From Streptomyces carminius (GTDB lineage Bacteria > Actinomycetota > Actinomycetes > Streptomycetales > Streptomycetaceae): a DNA stretch of 64,000 nt. The notes beneath the pieces are model-generated. The model was not told the origin of the DNA, searched no databases, and was given only the letters and a program-made list of their open reading frames with translations. Positions 52,393 through 60,768 of this stretch are shown here, one piece after another. Within the stretch, counting starts at the first letter, position 1. Each line of letters begins with the position of its first letter. Location of the stretch: assembly GCF_002794255.1 (NCBI RefSeq), contig NZ_PGGW01000011.1:62001-126000 (forward strand), in the 5' to 3' direction. Made by a program: the position numbers and the translations under genes.

Positions 52393-54026
52393 GCGAAGAA
52401 CCTCCCGCGGCGGACGGCGAACGGGCCGATGGCCAGCAGGTCCACGGGCGAGGAGCCGAAGCACTCCAGCGCGTCGCGCGGGGTGTCCACCATCGGCCGT
52501 CCGGCGGTGTTGAGACTGGTGTTGACCACCACGGGCAGTCCGGTGCGCCGTTCGAAGGCGTCCAGCATCCGGGCCACCAGCGGCTCGTCCTCCGGCGCGA
52601 CGGTCTGGACGCGGGCGGTGCCGTCCACGTGCACCACGGCCGGGATGCGGTCCCGCCACTGCCGGGCCACCTCGTGCACGAACAGCATGTACGGGCTGGG
52701 GACCGGACCGTCGAAGATCTCGGCGGCGCGGTGCTCGGCGACCATGGGGGCCACCGGGCGGAACTCCTCGCGTCCCTTCACCCGGTTGAGCCGGTCCAGG
52801 TTCTCCGCCCGGCCGGGGTGGGCCAGCAGCGAGCGGTGGCCCAGCGCCCGCGGGCCGTACTCGCTGCGGCCCTGGAACCAGGCGACGATCCCGTCGTCGG
52901 CCAGCGTCCCGGCGACCGTTTCGGCGATGTCGGCGGGCCGCTCGTAGGGGACGGCGGCCTCCTTCAGGAAGCCCTCGATCTCCGTCTCCGACCAGCCGCG
53001 GCCCAGGTCGGCGCCGGGCATCGGCGCCGGGGAGAGGCCCTCGGCGGCGGCCACGTGCAGGGCCGCGCCCAGCGCGGTGCCCGCGTCCCCGGCGGCCGGC
53101 TGCACCCACACCCGGCGGTAGGGGCCCTCGGCGGCGATCCGGGAGTTGGCCACGCAGTTGAGGGCGACGCCGCCGGCCATGGTCAGCTCCTCGCCGCCGC
53201 CCTCGGCGTGCAGCCAGCTCACCAGGTCCAGCAGCGCCTCCTCCAGCACCTCCTGGGCGCTGGCGGCCAGGTCGGCGTGGTCCTGGGTCCACTCGGTGCC
53301 CGGTTTGCGGGCCGGGGCCAGCGCGGCCCACTCCACCCCGTGCGCCCGGAAGCCGCCGTCGCCGGTGGAGTGCACCCACCGGCGCAGTTCGGGCAGGAAG
53401 CGCGGCTTGCCGTAGGAGGCCAGCGCCATCACCTTGTACTCGTCCGAGGAGCGCAGGAAGCCCAGGTGCTCGGTCAGCTCCTCGTAGACCAGGCCGAGCG
53501 AGTGGGGCAGCCGCTGGGAGGACAGCACCTGGAGCTGGTCGCCGTGGTAGCGCCCGGACAGGTGCGAGGCGGCCTCGCCGCGCCCGTCGAGCACCAGCAC
53601 CGCGGTGTCGCGGCGCGGTCCGGCGATCCCGGCGGAGGCGGCGTGCGCCACGTGGTGGGGCACGAAGCGGACGATGGACGGGTCCAGGCCCGGCAGCGCC
53701 TCGGCCAGGAAGGACGGGGCGAGCCGGGCGTACTCCCGGCGCAGGTGGTCCCAGGGGTCGTTCAGGCCGAGGGACTCGGCGGGTTCGGTCAGGGCCGGGT
53801 CGAAGGAGTAGGCGACGGCGTCCAGGTCGGCGGGGGTCAGCCCGGCCTGCCGCAGGCACCAGGCGGCGGAGAGCCCGGGCATCTCCCAGGCGGAGAAGGG
53901 CACCGGACGCTTGCCGTGCTTGCGGCGGCTGAACCGTTCCTCCTCCGCCGCCGCGACCGTCCGGCCGTCGATCACGAGCGCCGCCGCCGGGTCGTGGAAG
54001 ACGGCGTTGATGCCGAGGATGCGCAT
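52389..54026 (-). CDS. NodU/CmcH family O-carbamoyltransferase
   Basis: A 545-residue enzyme that moves a carbamoyl group from carbamoyl phosphate to a sugar hydroxyl through carbamoyl-AMP. MRILGINAVFHDPAAAL (1-17) with HHVAHAASA near 125 (HXXXH metal site) and the ATP-binding region VLVLDGRGEAAS define the Kae1-like domain; FQGRSEYGPRALGHRSLLA (about 388) and FRPVAPMVAEH belong to the C-terminal YrdC-like-associated domain. It is the first gene of the heptose operon, so carbamoylation is probably a decoration of the glycan. Start ATG 54026 with GGAGG ten bases upstream. Confidence 0.93.
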   Translation of the reverse strand: MRILGINAVFHDPAAALVIDGRTVAAAEEERFSRRKHGKRPVPFSAWEMPGLSAAWCLRQAGLTPADLDAVAYSFDPALTEPAESLGLNDPWDHLRREYARLAPSFLAEALPGLDPSIVRFVPHHVAHAASAGIAGPRRDTAVLVLDGRGEAASHLSGRYHGDQLQVLSSQRLPHSLGLVYEELTEHLGFLRSSDEYKVMALASYGKPRFLPELRRWVHSTGDGGFRAHGVEWAALAPARKPGTEWTQDHADLAASAQEVLEEALLDLVSWLHAEGGGEELTMAGGVALNCVANSRIAAEGPYRRVWVQPAAGDAGTALGAALHVAAAEGLSPAPMPGADLGRGWSETEIEGFLKEAAVPYERPADIAETVAGTLADDGIVAWFQGRSEYGPRALGHRSLLAHPGRAENLDRLNRVKGREEFRPVAPMVAEHRAAEIFDGPVPSPYMLFVHEVARQWRDRIPAVVHVDGTARVQTVAPEDEPLVARMLDAFERRTGLPVVVNTSLNTAGRPMVDTPRDALECFGSSPVDLLAIGPFAVRRGRFFA

Positions 54027-54067
54027 AAGGGGAGTCCTCCGTGTGTCGGTCCCGGCTGGCCCTGGCG

Positions 54068-54088
54068 GCTCCCGCCCGGTGCGGGAGC
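54068..54088 (-). promoter_or_regulatory. 5'-leader hairpin of the heptose operon
   Basis: GCTCCCGC and GCGGGAGC form an 8-bp stem with loop CCGGT, 42-62 bp upstream of the first start codon. Confidence 0.4.
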
Positions 54089-54120
54089 GATGGCCTCCGT
54101 GGTTACCGTCAGCAGTTGGG

Positions 54121-54145
54121 ACAAACTTTTTTTATCGACTCTTTA
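54121..54145 (-). promoter_or_regulatory. AT-rich island, probable promoter region of the heptose operon
   Basis: A run including seven consecutive T (A on the transcript strand) in an otherwise very GC-rich context. TTGTCC on the minus strand is a possible -35, but I find no convincing -10 at standard spacing. Confidence 0.4.
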
Positions 54146-54170
54146 GGGGGGAACTGACTCCCGAACGTGA

Positions 54171-54200
54171 CGGCGGAGGGCCCCGGAGGGCCCTCCGCCG
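54171..54200 (-). terminator. Terminator between the UXS-like gene and the heptose operon
   Basis: CGGCGGAGGGCCC (54171-54183) pairs perfectly with GGGCCCTCCGCCG (54188-54200) around CGGA, 17 bp past the stop. It shows that the heptose operon has its own promoter. Confidence 0.8.
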
Positions 54201-54216
54201 CAGGGGTGGAGAGGGG

Positions 54217-55185
54217 TCAGGCGCCGGCCCGGCGGGCGAACCAGCCGATGGTCCGCTCCAGGCCCTCCTGCCAGCCGACCCGGGGCTCCCAGCCCAGCTT
54301 CTCCCTGGCCAGCGTGGTGTCCGGGCAGCGCCGGGCGGGGTCGTCGCCGGGGCGTTCGACGAAGGCGACCGGGGACGCGGAGCCGGTCAGTTTGATGATC
54401 CGGCGGGCGATGTCGAGGACCGTGGTCTCCTCCTCGCCGCCGATGTTGACCGGTCCGTCGATGTCACTCTCCGCAAGCGCGAGGACACCCGCCACCGTGT
54501 CGTCCACGTAGCACAGCGAACGGGTCTGGCTGCCGTCCCCGGCCACCGTCAGCGGCTCGCCGGCCAGTGCCTGCCGGACGAAGGTCGGCACCGCGCGGCC
54601 GTCCCCGGCCCGCATCCGGGGACCGTAGGAGTTGAAGATCCGCACGATCGCGGCATCGGTGCCGCGGGTGTTCCGGTGCGCGGTGACCAGCGCCTCGGCG
54701 TACCGCTTGGCCTCGTCGTAGACGCTGCGCGGGCCGACGGGGTTGACGTGCCCCCAGTAGTCCTCGCGCTGCGGGTGCACCTGCGGGTCGCCGTACACCT
54801 CGGAGGTGGAGGCCAGCACCATCCGGGCGCCGTCCCGGGCGGCGAGCTCCAGCGCGTTGCGGGTGCCGCTGCTGCCGGTCTCCAGGGTCTCCAGCGGCAG
54901 CCGCAGGTAGTCCGCGGGGGAGGCCGGGCAGGCCAGGTGGAACACCAGGCCGAAGGGGCCGCCCGGCAGGTCCGCCAGGGCGCCCGGGGCGCACACGTCG
55001 TGGCGCAGGAAGGTGAAGCCCGGACGGCCGAGCAGCCCGGTGAGGTTGCGCTCGGTGCCCGAGAGCAGATTGTCCACGGCGACCACCTCGCGGCCGTCGT
55101 CCAGCAGCCTCTCGCACAGGTGCGAGCCGAGGAAGCCGGCCCCGCCGGTCACCACGGCCCGGCGCCGGTCACGTCCACCGTTCAT
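54217..55185 (-). CDS. UDP-glucuronate decarboxylase-like (UDP-xylose synthase) SDR enzyme
   Basis: A 322-residue extended SDR. TGGAGFLGSHLCERLL (about 13-28) binds NAD. ACPASPADYLRLPLETL (about 84-100), STSEVYGDPQVHPQREDYWG (about 125-144) and YDEAKRYAEAL (about 155, YxxxK) are the signatures of UDP-glucuronate decarboxylases. This differs from HldD (heptose 6-epimerase), which has other motifs. It would convert UDP-glucuronate to UDP-xylose, a possible further sugar for the glycan. ATG 55185 follows AGAGG. Same strand as the heptose operon but a separate unit. Confidence 0.88.
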   Translation of the reverse strand: MNGGRDRRRAVVTGGAGFLGSHLCERLLDDGREVVAVDNLLSGTERNLTGLLGRPGFTFLRHDVCAPGALADLPGGPFGLVFHLACPASPADYLRLPLETLETGSSGTRNALELAARDGARMVLASTSEVYGDPQVHPQREDYWGHVNPVGPRSVYDEAKRYAEALVTAHRNTRGTDAAIVRIFNSYGPRMRAGDGRAVPTFVRQALAGEPLTVAGDGSQTRSLCYVDDTVAGVLALAESDIDGPVNIGGEEETTVLDIARRIIKLTGSASPVAFVERPGDDPARRCPDTTLAREKLGWEPRVGWQEGLERTIGWFARRAGA

Positions 55186-55291
55186 CGAGCAACCTCTTCC
55201 TTCTCTACTCCGGCATCTCCGGTCGGCCCGGATCGCTCATTGGTGCCCTCCGGCTGGTGTAAGAGGGCGGTTCGCCGTGCACTCGGGAGGC

Positions 55292-55519
55292 ATGGACAAC
55301 ACGCATCCGGACCCCGACCCCCGCCGGACACCGGGCCTCGAGGGTGGCGGCGGGGTGCCGCCGGGCGAGACACCGCCCGGTGAGAGCAGCACCCCCGCGG
55401 GGGCTCCCGACCAGAACGCCAACACGCCGAGCGGCTGGGGGCCGCTGCCACTGGTCCTGCTGCTGGTACTGGGGGCCGTTGTCGCTGCGTTCTTCCTCGC
55501 CTACGCAGTGGCACTGTGA
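55292..55519 (+). CDS. DUF6480 family small membrane protein
   Basis: A 75-residue protein: a Pro/Gly-rich N-terminus (HPDPDPRRTPGLEGGGGVPP, GETPPGESS) and one C-terminal membrane helix (about residues 50-75). This architecture and the PDPDPRRTPGLE block are those of DUF6480, a Streptomyces family of unknown function. ATG 55292 is preceded closely by GGGAGG. Its stop overlaps the next gene by GTGA, so the two are cotranscribed. Confidence 0.85.
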   Translation: MDNTHPDPDPRRTPGLEGGGGVPPGETPPGESSTPAGAPDQNANTPSGWGPLPLVLLLVLGAVVAAFFLAYAVAL

Positions 55520-56535
55520 CCCCGAGTCCCCTGACGGCGGCGCGGAAAACACGGGAGAAGACGGCAACCACGGCGGAAACGGTGGCAACAGCAGTGAGAA
55601 CGGCGGCAGCCGCACGGAACCCGAGAGCCCTGCTCACCGGCTGGTTCACCTTCCTGCACGGCGAGGTCACCGCCGGCGACGAACTGGCGCTGCGCCGTGT
55701 CCAGGAGGTCCTGGACCGGGCCGGCATCCCGTACGACACCGCCTGGAGCCCGGGCTTCCGGCCGGACGCGCTCCACCTGGAGGACGCCGCCCCCGAGCGG
55801 TACAGCCATGTGGTCTTCCTCTGCGGCCCCCTGCACGGCTCCCAGGTCGCCGCCCTCCACGAGCGCTACCCCCACTGCGCACGCCTCGCCGTGGGGGTGT
55901 CCGTCCCCGACCCGGACGACCCGGCCGTGACGGGCTTCCACCGCGTACTGGCGCGCGACGCCCCCGGCACGGCACCGGCCGCCGACCTGGCCGCCGCCGC
56001 GCCCGGGACGCCCGCGGTCCCGGTGGCCGGGGTGGTCCTCACCCACGGGCAGGGGGAGTACGGGCCGCGCCGCCGCCACGAGGAGGTGGCCCGCCGGGTG
56101 ACCGGCTGGCTGGCCGGTACCGACTGCGCCCGGCTGGAGCTGGACACCCGGCTGGCCCGCGACGACTGGCGGCTGTGCGGCACCCCCGCCCAGCTCCAGT
56201 CCGTCCTCGCCCGGCTCGACGTGGTGGTCACCGACCGGCTGCACGGCCTGGTCCTCGCGCTGCGCGCGGGGGTACCGGCACTGGCCGTGGACCCGGTGGC
56301 GGGCGGCGCGAAGGTGACGGCCCAGGCGCGGGTGCACCGGTGGCCCGCCCTGATACCGGCCGAACGGCTCACGGAGGAGGAACTGGACCACTGGTGGCGG
56401 TGGTGCCTGGGACCGGGCCGGGCCGCGGCCCGGCGGCGGCGGGCCCTCCAGCGCCGCCACGGGCGCGACGGGCACGACCTGGCCGACGAGGTGGTGGCGG
56501 CCCTGCGGGCCGAACCGGCGGGCACCTCCGGCTGA
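55516..56535 (+). CDS. Polysaccharide pyruvyl transferase family protein
   Basis: A 339-residue protein with the GT-B-like pyruvyltransferase fold. The clearest block is VVVTDRLHGLVLALRAGVPA (about residues 236-255) followed by AVDPVAGGAKV, the signature region of this family (CsaB/WcaK type). Family members add ketal pyruvate to cell-surface sugars. The N-terminal 35 residues are an Ala/Thr/Lys-rich helix. GTG 55516 overlaps the DUF6480 stop. Its place next to the heptose/UXS genes suggests it modifies the same glycan, which is inference. Confidence 0.82.
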   Translation: MTPSPLTAARKTREKTATTAETVATAVRTAAAARNPRALLTGWFTFLHGEVTAGDELALRRVQEVLDRAGIPYDTAWSPGFRPDALHLEDAAPERYSHVVFLCGPLHGSQVAALHERYPHCARLAVGVSVPDPDDPAVTGFHRVLARDAPGTAPAADLAAAAPGTPAVPVAGVVLTHGQGEYGPRRRHEEVARRVTGWLAGTDCARLELDTRLARDDWRLCGTPAQLQSVLARLDVVVTDRLHGLVLALRAGVPALAVDPVAGGAKVTAQARVHRWPALIPAERLTEEELDHWWRWCLGPGRAAARRRRALQRRHGRDGHDLADEVVAALRAEPAGTSG

Positions 56536-57148
56536 CGGCCGGGTCCCGGCCGGACCGGGGCCAGCCCGGTGGCGGGTCCGCCGCGCCGAGCGCGCGGGCC
56601 CCGGCCGCCGGTCCGGCTCGTATCCGGCCCGGACATGGGTGTCCGGCCCGGCCGCGGGAGCGTGCCGGACCGCTCCGGCGGGTGCGTACGGCCGACGGCC
56701 GGGGTACCGCCGTGCCGTCGGCCCGTCCCGGCGGGTTCACCCGGCCGTCCGCTTCGCCCCCGGGACACCGGTGATGCCGCCGTGCCGTCGGCCCGCTTCC
56801 ACATCCCGGCCGGCGGCGCGCCGGGGTTTCGCCTGCTGCCTGTCGTGGCACCGGGGCCGGCCCACGTCCGGCCCGGATGTGGGCCGCGGGCTGCGGCCGC
56901 GGGAGTGGCGCGCCGGGACGCACCGGTGATCGCCGCGGGCCGTCCCGGTGGCGGGTCGGCCCGGTCGAGGGGTTCGGCTGCCGGTCGCCGGTCAGGGGCG
57001 CCGGGTCCGGCTCGTGTCCGGCTCTGCCGGTCCGTGGGCGGCAGCTGCGGAGCGGCGCGCCGAGCGGCGCCGGTGGACGGGCGCGGCCGACGGATCGCGG
57101 TCCGGCCAGACCGGGGCGGCCCCCCGCCCCGGTGGCCCCGGCCGCCGG
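56536..57148. other. 613-bp gene-free gap with direct repeats
   Basis: No convincing gene on either strand: open frames are Arg/Pro/Gly-rich with no family pattern. A 19-bp exact repeat CCGCCGTGCCGTCGGCCCG occurs at 56707-56725 and 56777-56795, and many shorter GTCCGGC/CCGGCCCGG copies are scattered. It may be degenerate repeat DNA or the remains of a gene. Confidence 0.4.
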
Positions 57149-58300
57149 TCAGGGCCGCCGGCCCACCCCGGTGGCGAGCTCGCCCAGCCGTCCGCCCCGG
57201 ATCCGGGACACCAGCGGCGGGGTCGGTCCGCCGACCCCTTCCCGCATGCCGGTCAGCAGCGCGCCGAAGGTCTCGGCAGCCGACCTCCGGGGCGCCCAGC
57301 CCAGTTCCTGCCCGGCCCGGCCGCAGTCCATCAGCGGCAGCCGCAGGAACGCGTCGAACAGTTCCGGCGAGGCGGGCGCCAGCCGCAGCCGCCAGGCGGC
57401 CGTCACCGCGGCCCGCACCGGTCCCAGGGGCAGCCGCACCACCCGGGCGCCCAGCACCCCGGCCAGCACCTCGGCGTCGACCACCGGGTCGGCGGCCAGG
57501 TTGAAGGCGCCGTGCACCGGCTGGGTGACCGCGAGCCGGTACGCCTCGGCGGCGTCGTCGGTGTGCAGCACCTGGAAGCGCAGCCCCGGCAGGTCCGGGA
57601 CCACGGGCACCAGACCGGGCCGTAGCAGCCGCTGGGGCACCAGCGGACCGGCGAACAACCGCCGCTGCTCGCTCGCCGCCGCCTCCTTGAACAGGAAACC
57701 GGGCCGCATCCGCACGACCCGCACCTCGGGCCGGTCGTGCTCGAAGCCGTCCAGCAGCCGCTCCACGTACGCTTTCTCCCGGCAGTACGCGGTGTCCGGC
57801 CGGCCGCCGTGGGTCGGCCAGGTCTCGTCCACGGCGCGGTCCTTCGGACCGGGGGAGTAGGCGCCCACCGAGGACGCGTACACCAGCGCGGGCACCTCGG
57901 CCGCCACCACCGCGCGCAGCACCCGGGCGGTGCCCAGCACGTTGGTGCGCCAGGTGGTCAGCGGATCGCGCAGCGGCTGGATCAGCCAGGCCAGGTGCAC
58001 CACGGCGTCGGCGCCCCGGAAGAGATCGGTCAGCCGCTCCTCGACCAGCCGGCCGGCGCGGTCCTCGTCGCCGTCCGCTCCATGCTCCCCGCCGTCCCCG
58101 CCGAGGTCCACGCTCGCCCACTCGGTCTTCGCGGGACTCCATCCGGGGGTACGGCGGGCGAGGCCCAGTACCGAGGCGACGTGCGGATCGGCGGCCAGCC
58201 GCTCCACCACGGAGGTGCCCACGTTGCCGGTGGCGCCCAGGACCACCACCCGCAGCCCGTCGCCACCGGTCCCCGTGCCGCCGTCCACCGCTGTGCCCAT
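57149..58300 (-). CDS. NAD-dependent epimerase/dehydratase family (SDR) protein
   Basis: A 383-residue extended [23 protein letters not shown] (about residues 18-37) is the NAD(P) loop, [11 protein letters not shown] (about 141) the Ser region, and [13 protein letters not shown] (about 170, YxxxK) the catalytic pair. The C-terminal part is longer than in standard epimerases. The pattern resembles actinobacterial sugar-epimerase/3-beta-HSD-like proteins, but the substrate cannot be inferred. ATG 58300 has GGAGAGG. It is a single-gene unit. Confidence 0.88.
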   Translation of the reverse strand: MGTAVDGGTGTGGDGLRVVVLGATGNVGTSVVERLAADPHVASVLGLARRTPGWSPAKTEWASVDLGGDGGEHGADGDEDRAGRLVEERLTDLFRGADAVVHLAWLIQPLRDPLTTWRTNVLGTARVLRAVVAAEVPALVYASSVGAYSPGPKDRAVDETWPTHGGRPDTAYCREKAYVERLLDGFEHDRPEVRVVRMRPGFLFKEAAASEQRRLFAGPLVPQRLLRPGLVPVVPDLPGLRFQVLHTDDAAEAYRLAVTQPVHGAFNLAADPVVDAEVLAGVLGARVVRLPLGPVRAAVTAAWRLRLAPASPELFDAFLRLPLMDCGRAGQELGWAPRRSAAETFGALLTGMREGVGGPTPPLVSRIRGGRLGELATGVGRRP

Positions 58301-58543
58301 CTCGTCCCTCTCCTCGCACGTCCTGTCGCCGCACCGCCGGGCCGCGTCCGCCGCCCGGTTCCGCGCCGTCCCGGTACCCGCCGGGCGGAGGGCGGAGTAC
58401 CCCCGCGCACAGGGGGGAAACGGCGCGCCCGGCGGGCTCCGGCGGCCTGCCCACCGGATGCACCCGTTTGGTCACCGTGCGGCGGGTTACGCGGTACCCG
58501 GCCACGGGACAGCGGGACAGCGGGCAGGAGAGTGCGGAAAGCC

Positions 58544-60247
58544 ATGACCGATGTGGACGAGGTACGGGGAGGAGAGGGGACCCGCACGCCGGCGGGGGGC
58601 ACCGGCACGGGGTTCGGCCGGGCGCTGCTGCGCTGGCTGACGACCACCGACCACAAGGTGATCGGCAACCTGTACATCACCACCGCCTTCGGCTTCTTCC
58701 TGGCCGGCGGGGTGATGGCCCTGCTGATGCGGGCCGAGCTGGCCGCGCCCGGACTCCAGATGCTGAACAACCACCAGTACAACCAGCTCGTCACCATCCA
58801 CGGCACGGTCATGATGCTGCTGTTCGCGACCCCGATGTTCGCGGGGTTCGCCAACGCCGTCATGCCGCTGCAGATCGGCGCCCCCGACGTGGCCTTCCCC
58901 CGGGTGAACGCCCTCACCTACTGGCTGTTCCTCTTCGGCGGGCTGCTGGTCCTCTCCGGTTTCCTCACCCCCGCCGGCGCCGCGAACTTCGGCTGGTTCG
59001 CCTACGCCCCGCTCAACCGGGAGGAGTACACCCCGACCCTCGGCGCCGACCTGTGGGCCATGGGACTGGTGGTGGCCGGGCTGGGCACGGTGCTGGGCGC
59101 GGTCAACTTCATCGCCACGATCATCTGCCTGCGCGCCCCCGGCATGACGATGTTCCGGATGCCGATCTTCACCTGGAACGTGCTGTTCACCTCGATCCTG
59201 GTACTGATCGCCTTCCCCGTGCTGACCGCCGCGCTACTGGCCCTGCAGGCCGACCGCACCCTCGGCTCGCACATCTTCGACCCCGCCAACGGCGGGGCGA
59301 TCCTGTGGCAGCACCTGTTCTGGTTCTTCGGCCACCCGGAGGTCTACATCGTCGCCCTGCCGTTCTTCGGGATCATCACCGAGATCATCCCGGTCTTCAG
59401 CCGCAAGCCGATCTTCGGCTACATCGGCCTGATCGGCGCGACCATCGCGATCACCATGCTCTCGGCGGTGGTGTGGGCGCACCACATGTTCGCCACCGGA
59501 GCGGTGCTGCTGCCGTTCTTCTCCCTGATGTCCTTCCTGATCGCGGTGCCCACCGGAGTGAAGTTCTTCAACTGGATCGGCACCATGTGGAAGGGCTCCC
59601 TCAGCTTCGAGACGCCGATGCTGTGGGCGCTGGGCTTCCTGGTCACCTTCCTGCTCGGCGGCCTCACCGGTGTCATCGTGGCCTCCCCGCCGCTGGACTG
59701 GCACACCACCGACACCTACTTCGTGGTGGCGCACCTGCACTACGTGCTGTTCGGCACCGTCGTGTTCGCCATGTTCGGCGGCTTCTACTTCTGGTGGCCC
59801 AAGTTCACCGGGCGGATGCTGAACGAGCGGCTGGGGAAGATCCACTTCGCGCTGACGCTGGTGGGGTTCCAGATCACCTTCCTGGTCCAGCACTGGCTGG
59901 GCCAGTTCGGCATGCCGCGCCGCTACTCCGACTACCTGGAGGCCGACGGCTTCACCGCCCTCCACCTGGTCTCCACGGTCGGCTCGGCGATCCTGGGAGT
60001 GTCCACCCTGGTGTTCCTCTACAACGTGTGGTGGACCGCCCGGTACGGGGACAAGGCCCCCGGTGACGACCCCTGGGGGTACGGCCGTTCACTGGAGTGG
60101 GCCACCTCGTGCCCGCCGCCCCGGCACAACTTCACCACCCTGCCGCGCGTCCGCTCCGAGTCCCCGGCCTTCCACCTGCACCATCCGGGGATCGCCTCGC
60201 AGGAGCAGCGCAAGCCGCTGGAGCCGCCGGACGCGGGCGGACAGTGA
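58544..60247 (+). CDS. ctaD: Cytochrome c oxidase subunit I (aa3 type)
   Basis: A 567-residue heme-copper oxidase subunit with twelve membrane helices. [20 protein letters not shown] (about residues 263-282) carries the CuB His and the cross-linked Tyr; [12 protein letters not shown] (about 308) has the two further CuB His residues; [11 protein letters not shown] (about 393) has the heme a and a3 His ligands. The K-channel Lys of the [14 protein letters not shown] block is present. It reduces oxygen and pumps protons. Subunits II and III are not nearby, so it is likely a second copy beside a main cluster elsewhere. ctaF follows 49 bp later. Confidence 0.95.
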   Translation: MTDVDEVRGGEGTRTPAGGTGTGFGRALLRWLTTTDHKVIGNLYITTAFGFFLAGGVMALLMRAELAAPGLQMLNNHQYNQLVTIHGTVMMLLFATPMFAGFANAVMPLQIGAPDVAFPRVNALTYWLFLFGGLLVLSGFLTPAGAANFGWFAYAPLNREEYTPTLGADLWAMGLVVAGLGTVLGAVNFIATIICLRAPGMTMFRMPIFTWNVLFTSILVLIAFPVLTAALLALQADRTLGSHIFDPANGGAILWQHLFWFFGHPEVYIVALPFFGIITEIIPVFSRKPIFGYIGLIGATIAITMLSAVVWAHHMFATGAVLLPFFSLMSFLIAVPTGVKFFNWIGTMWKGSLSFETPMLWALGFLVTFLLGGLTGVIVASPPLDWHTTDTYFVVAHLHYVLFGTVVFAMFGGFYFWWPKFTGRMLNERLGKIHFALTLVGFQITFLVQHWLGQFGMPRRYSDYLEADGFTALHLVSTVGSAILGVSTLVFLYNVWWTARYGDKAPGDDPWGYGRSLEWATSCPPPRHNFTTLPRVRSESPAFHLHHPGIASQEQRKPLEPPDAGGQ

Positions 60248-60296
60248 CACGGCGGCACGAACGGCACACACGGCACGGCGGGAGGCAGGAGGAACG

Positions 60297-60683
60297 ATGA
60301 AGGCCGAGACCTATCTCTTCGGCGGTGTGGCGCTGTTCTTCGCGCTGATCTCCGTCGGCTACGGGCTGCTCTCCGACGACGCGGCCGGGACCGCCGCCCT
60401 GGTCGTCGCCTTCCTGATGGCCGCCATGGTCGCCCTCTTCCTCGGTGTCCAGCACCGCAGGCACGGCGGGCGCCCGGAGGACCGGCGCGACGGTGAGATC
60501 GCCGACCGGGCGGGACCGCTGGACTTCTTCCCCGACGGCAGCCCCTGGCCGGTCGTCACCGCGCTCGGGGCCACCCTGCTGGGGGCCGGGGTGGTGTTCG
60601 GGCTGTGGCTGTTCCTGATGGGCTTCGGGGTGCTGGCGGCCGGGGTGTTCGGGTTCGTCTTCCAGTACGCCAGGAGGGGCTGA
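60297..60683 (+). CDS. ctaF: Cytochrome c oxidase subunit IV (CtaF)
   Basis: A 128-residue membrane protein with four helices in two pairs, the layout of actinobacterial CtaF. KAETYLFGGVALFFALISVG at the start and DFFPDGSPWPVVTALGATLL (about 73-92) match that family. ATG 60297 has an ideal AGGAGG. It accompanies ctaD in actinobacterial supercomplexes. Confidence 0.92.
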   Translation: MKAETYLFGGVALFFALISVGYGLLSDDAAGTAALVVAFLMAAMVALFLGVQHRRHGGRPEDRRDGEIADRAGPLDFFPDGSPWPVVTALGATLLGAGVVFGLWLFLMGFGVLAAGVFGFVFQYARRG

Positions 60684-60768
60684 GCGCGGGCCGGAGGCCG
60701 GGAGGGGTGCCGTCACCGCGCGTCTCCCGCGTGGCTTCCGCCCCCGGTCCCGTCCGCCTCCGGTCCGC

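Noticed and set aside
54217..55185. Assignment as HldD (ADP-heptose 6-epimerase)
   Set aside because: The position near heptose genes made it tempting, but the ACPASPADY and STSEVYGDPQVHPQ blocks fit UDP-glucuronate decarboxylase.
56569..57504. 311-codon plus-strand frame in the gap after the pyruvyltransferase gene
   Set aside because: Composition is Arg/Pro/Gly with no conserved motif, and its second half runs antisense through a clear SDR gene.
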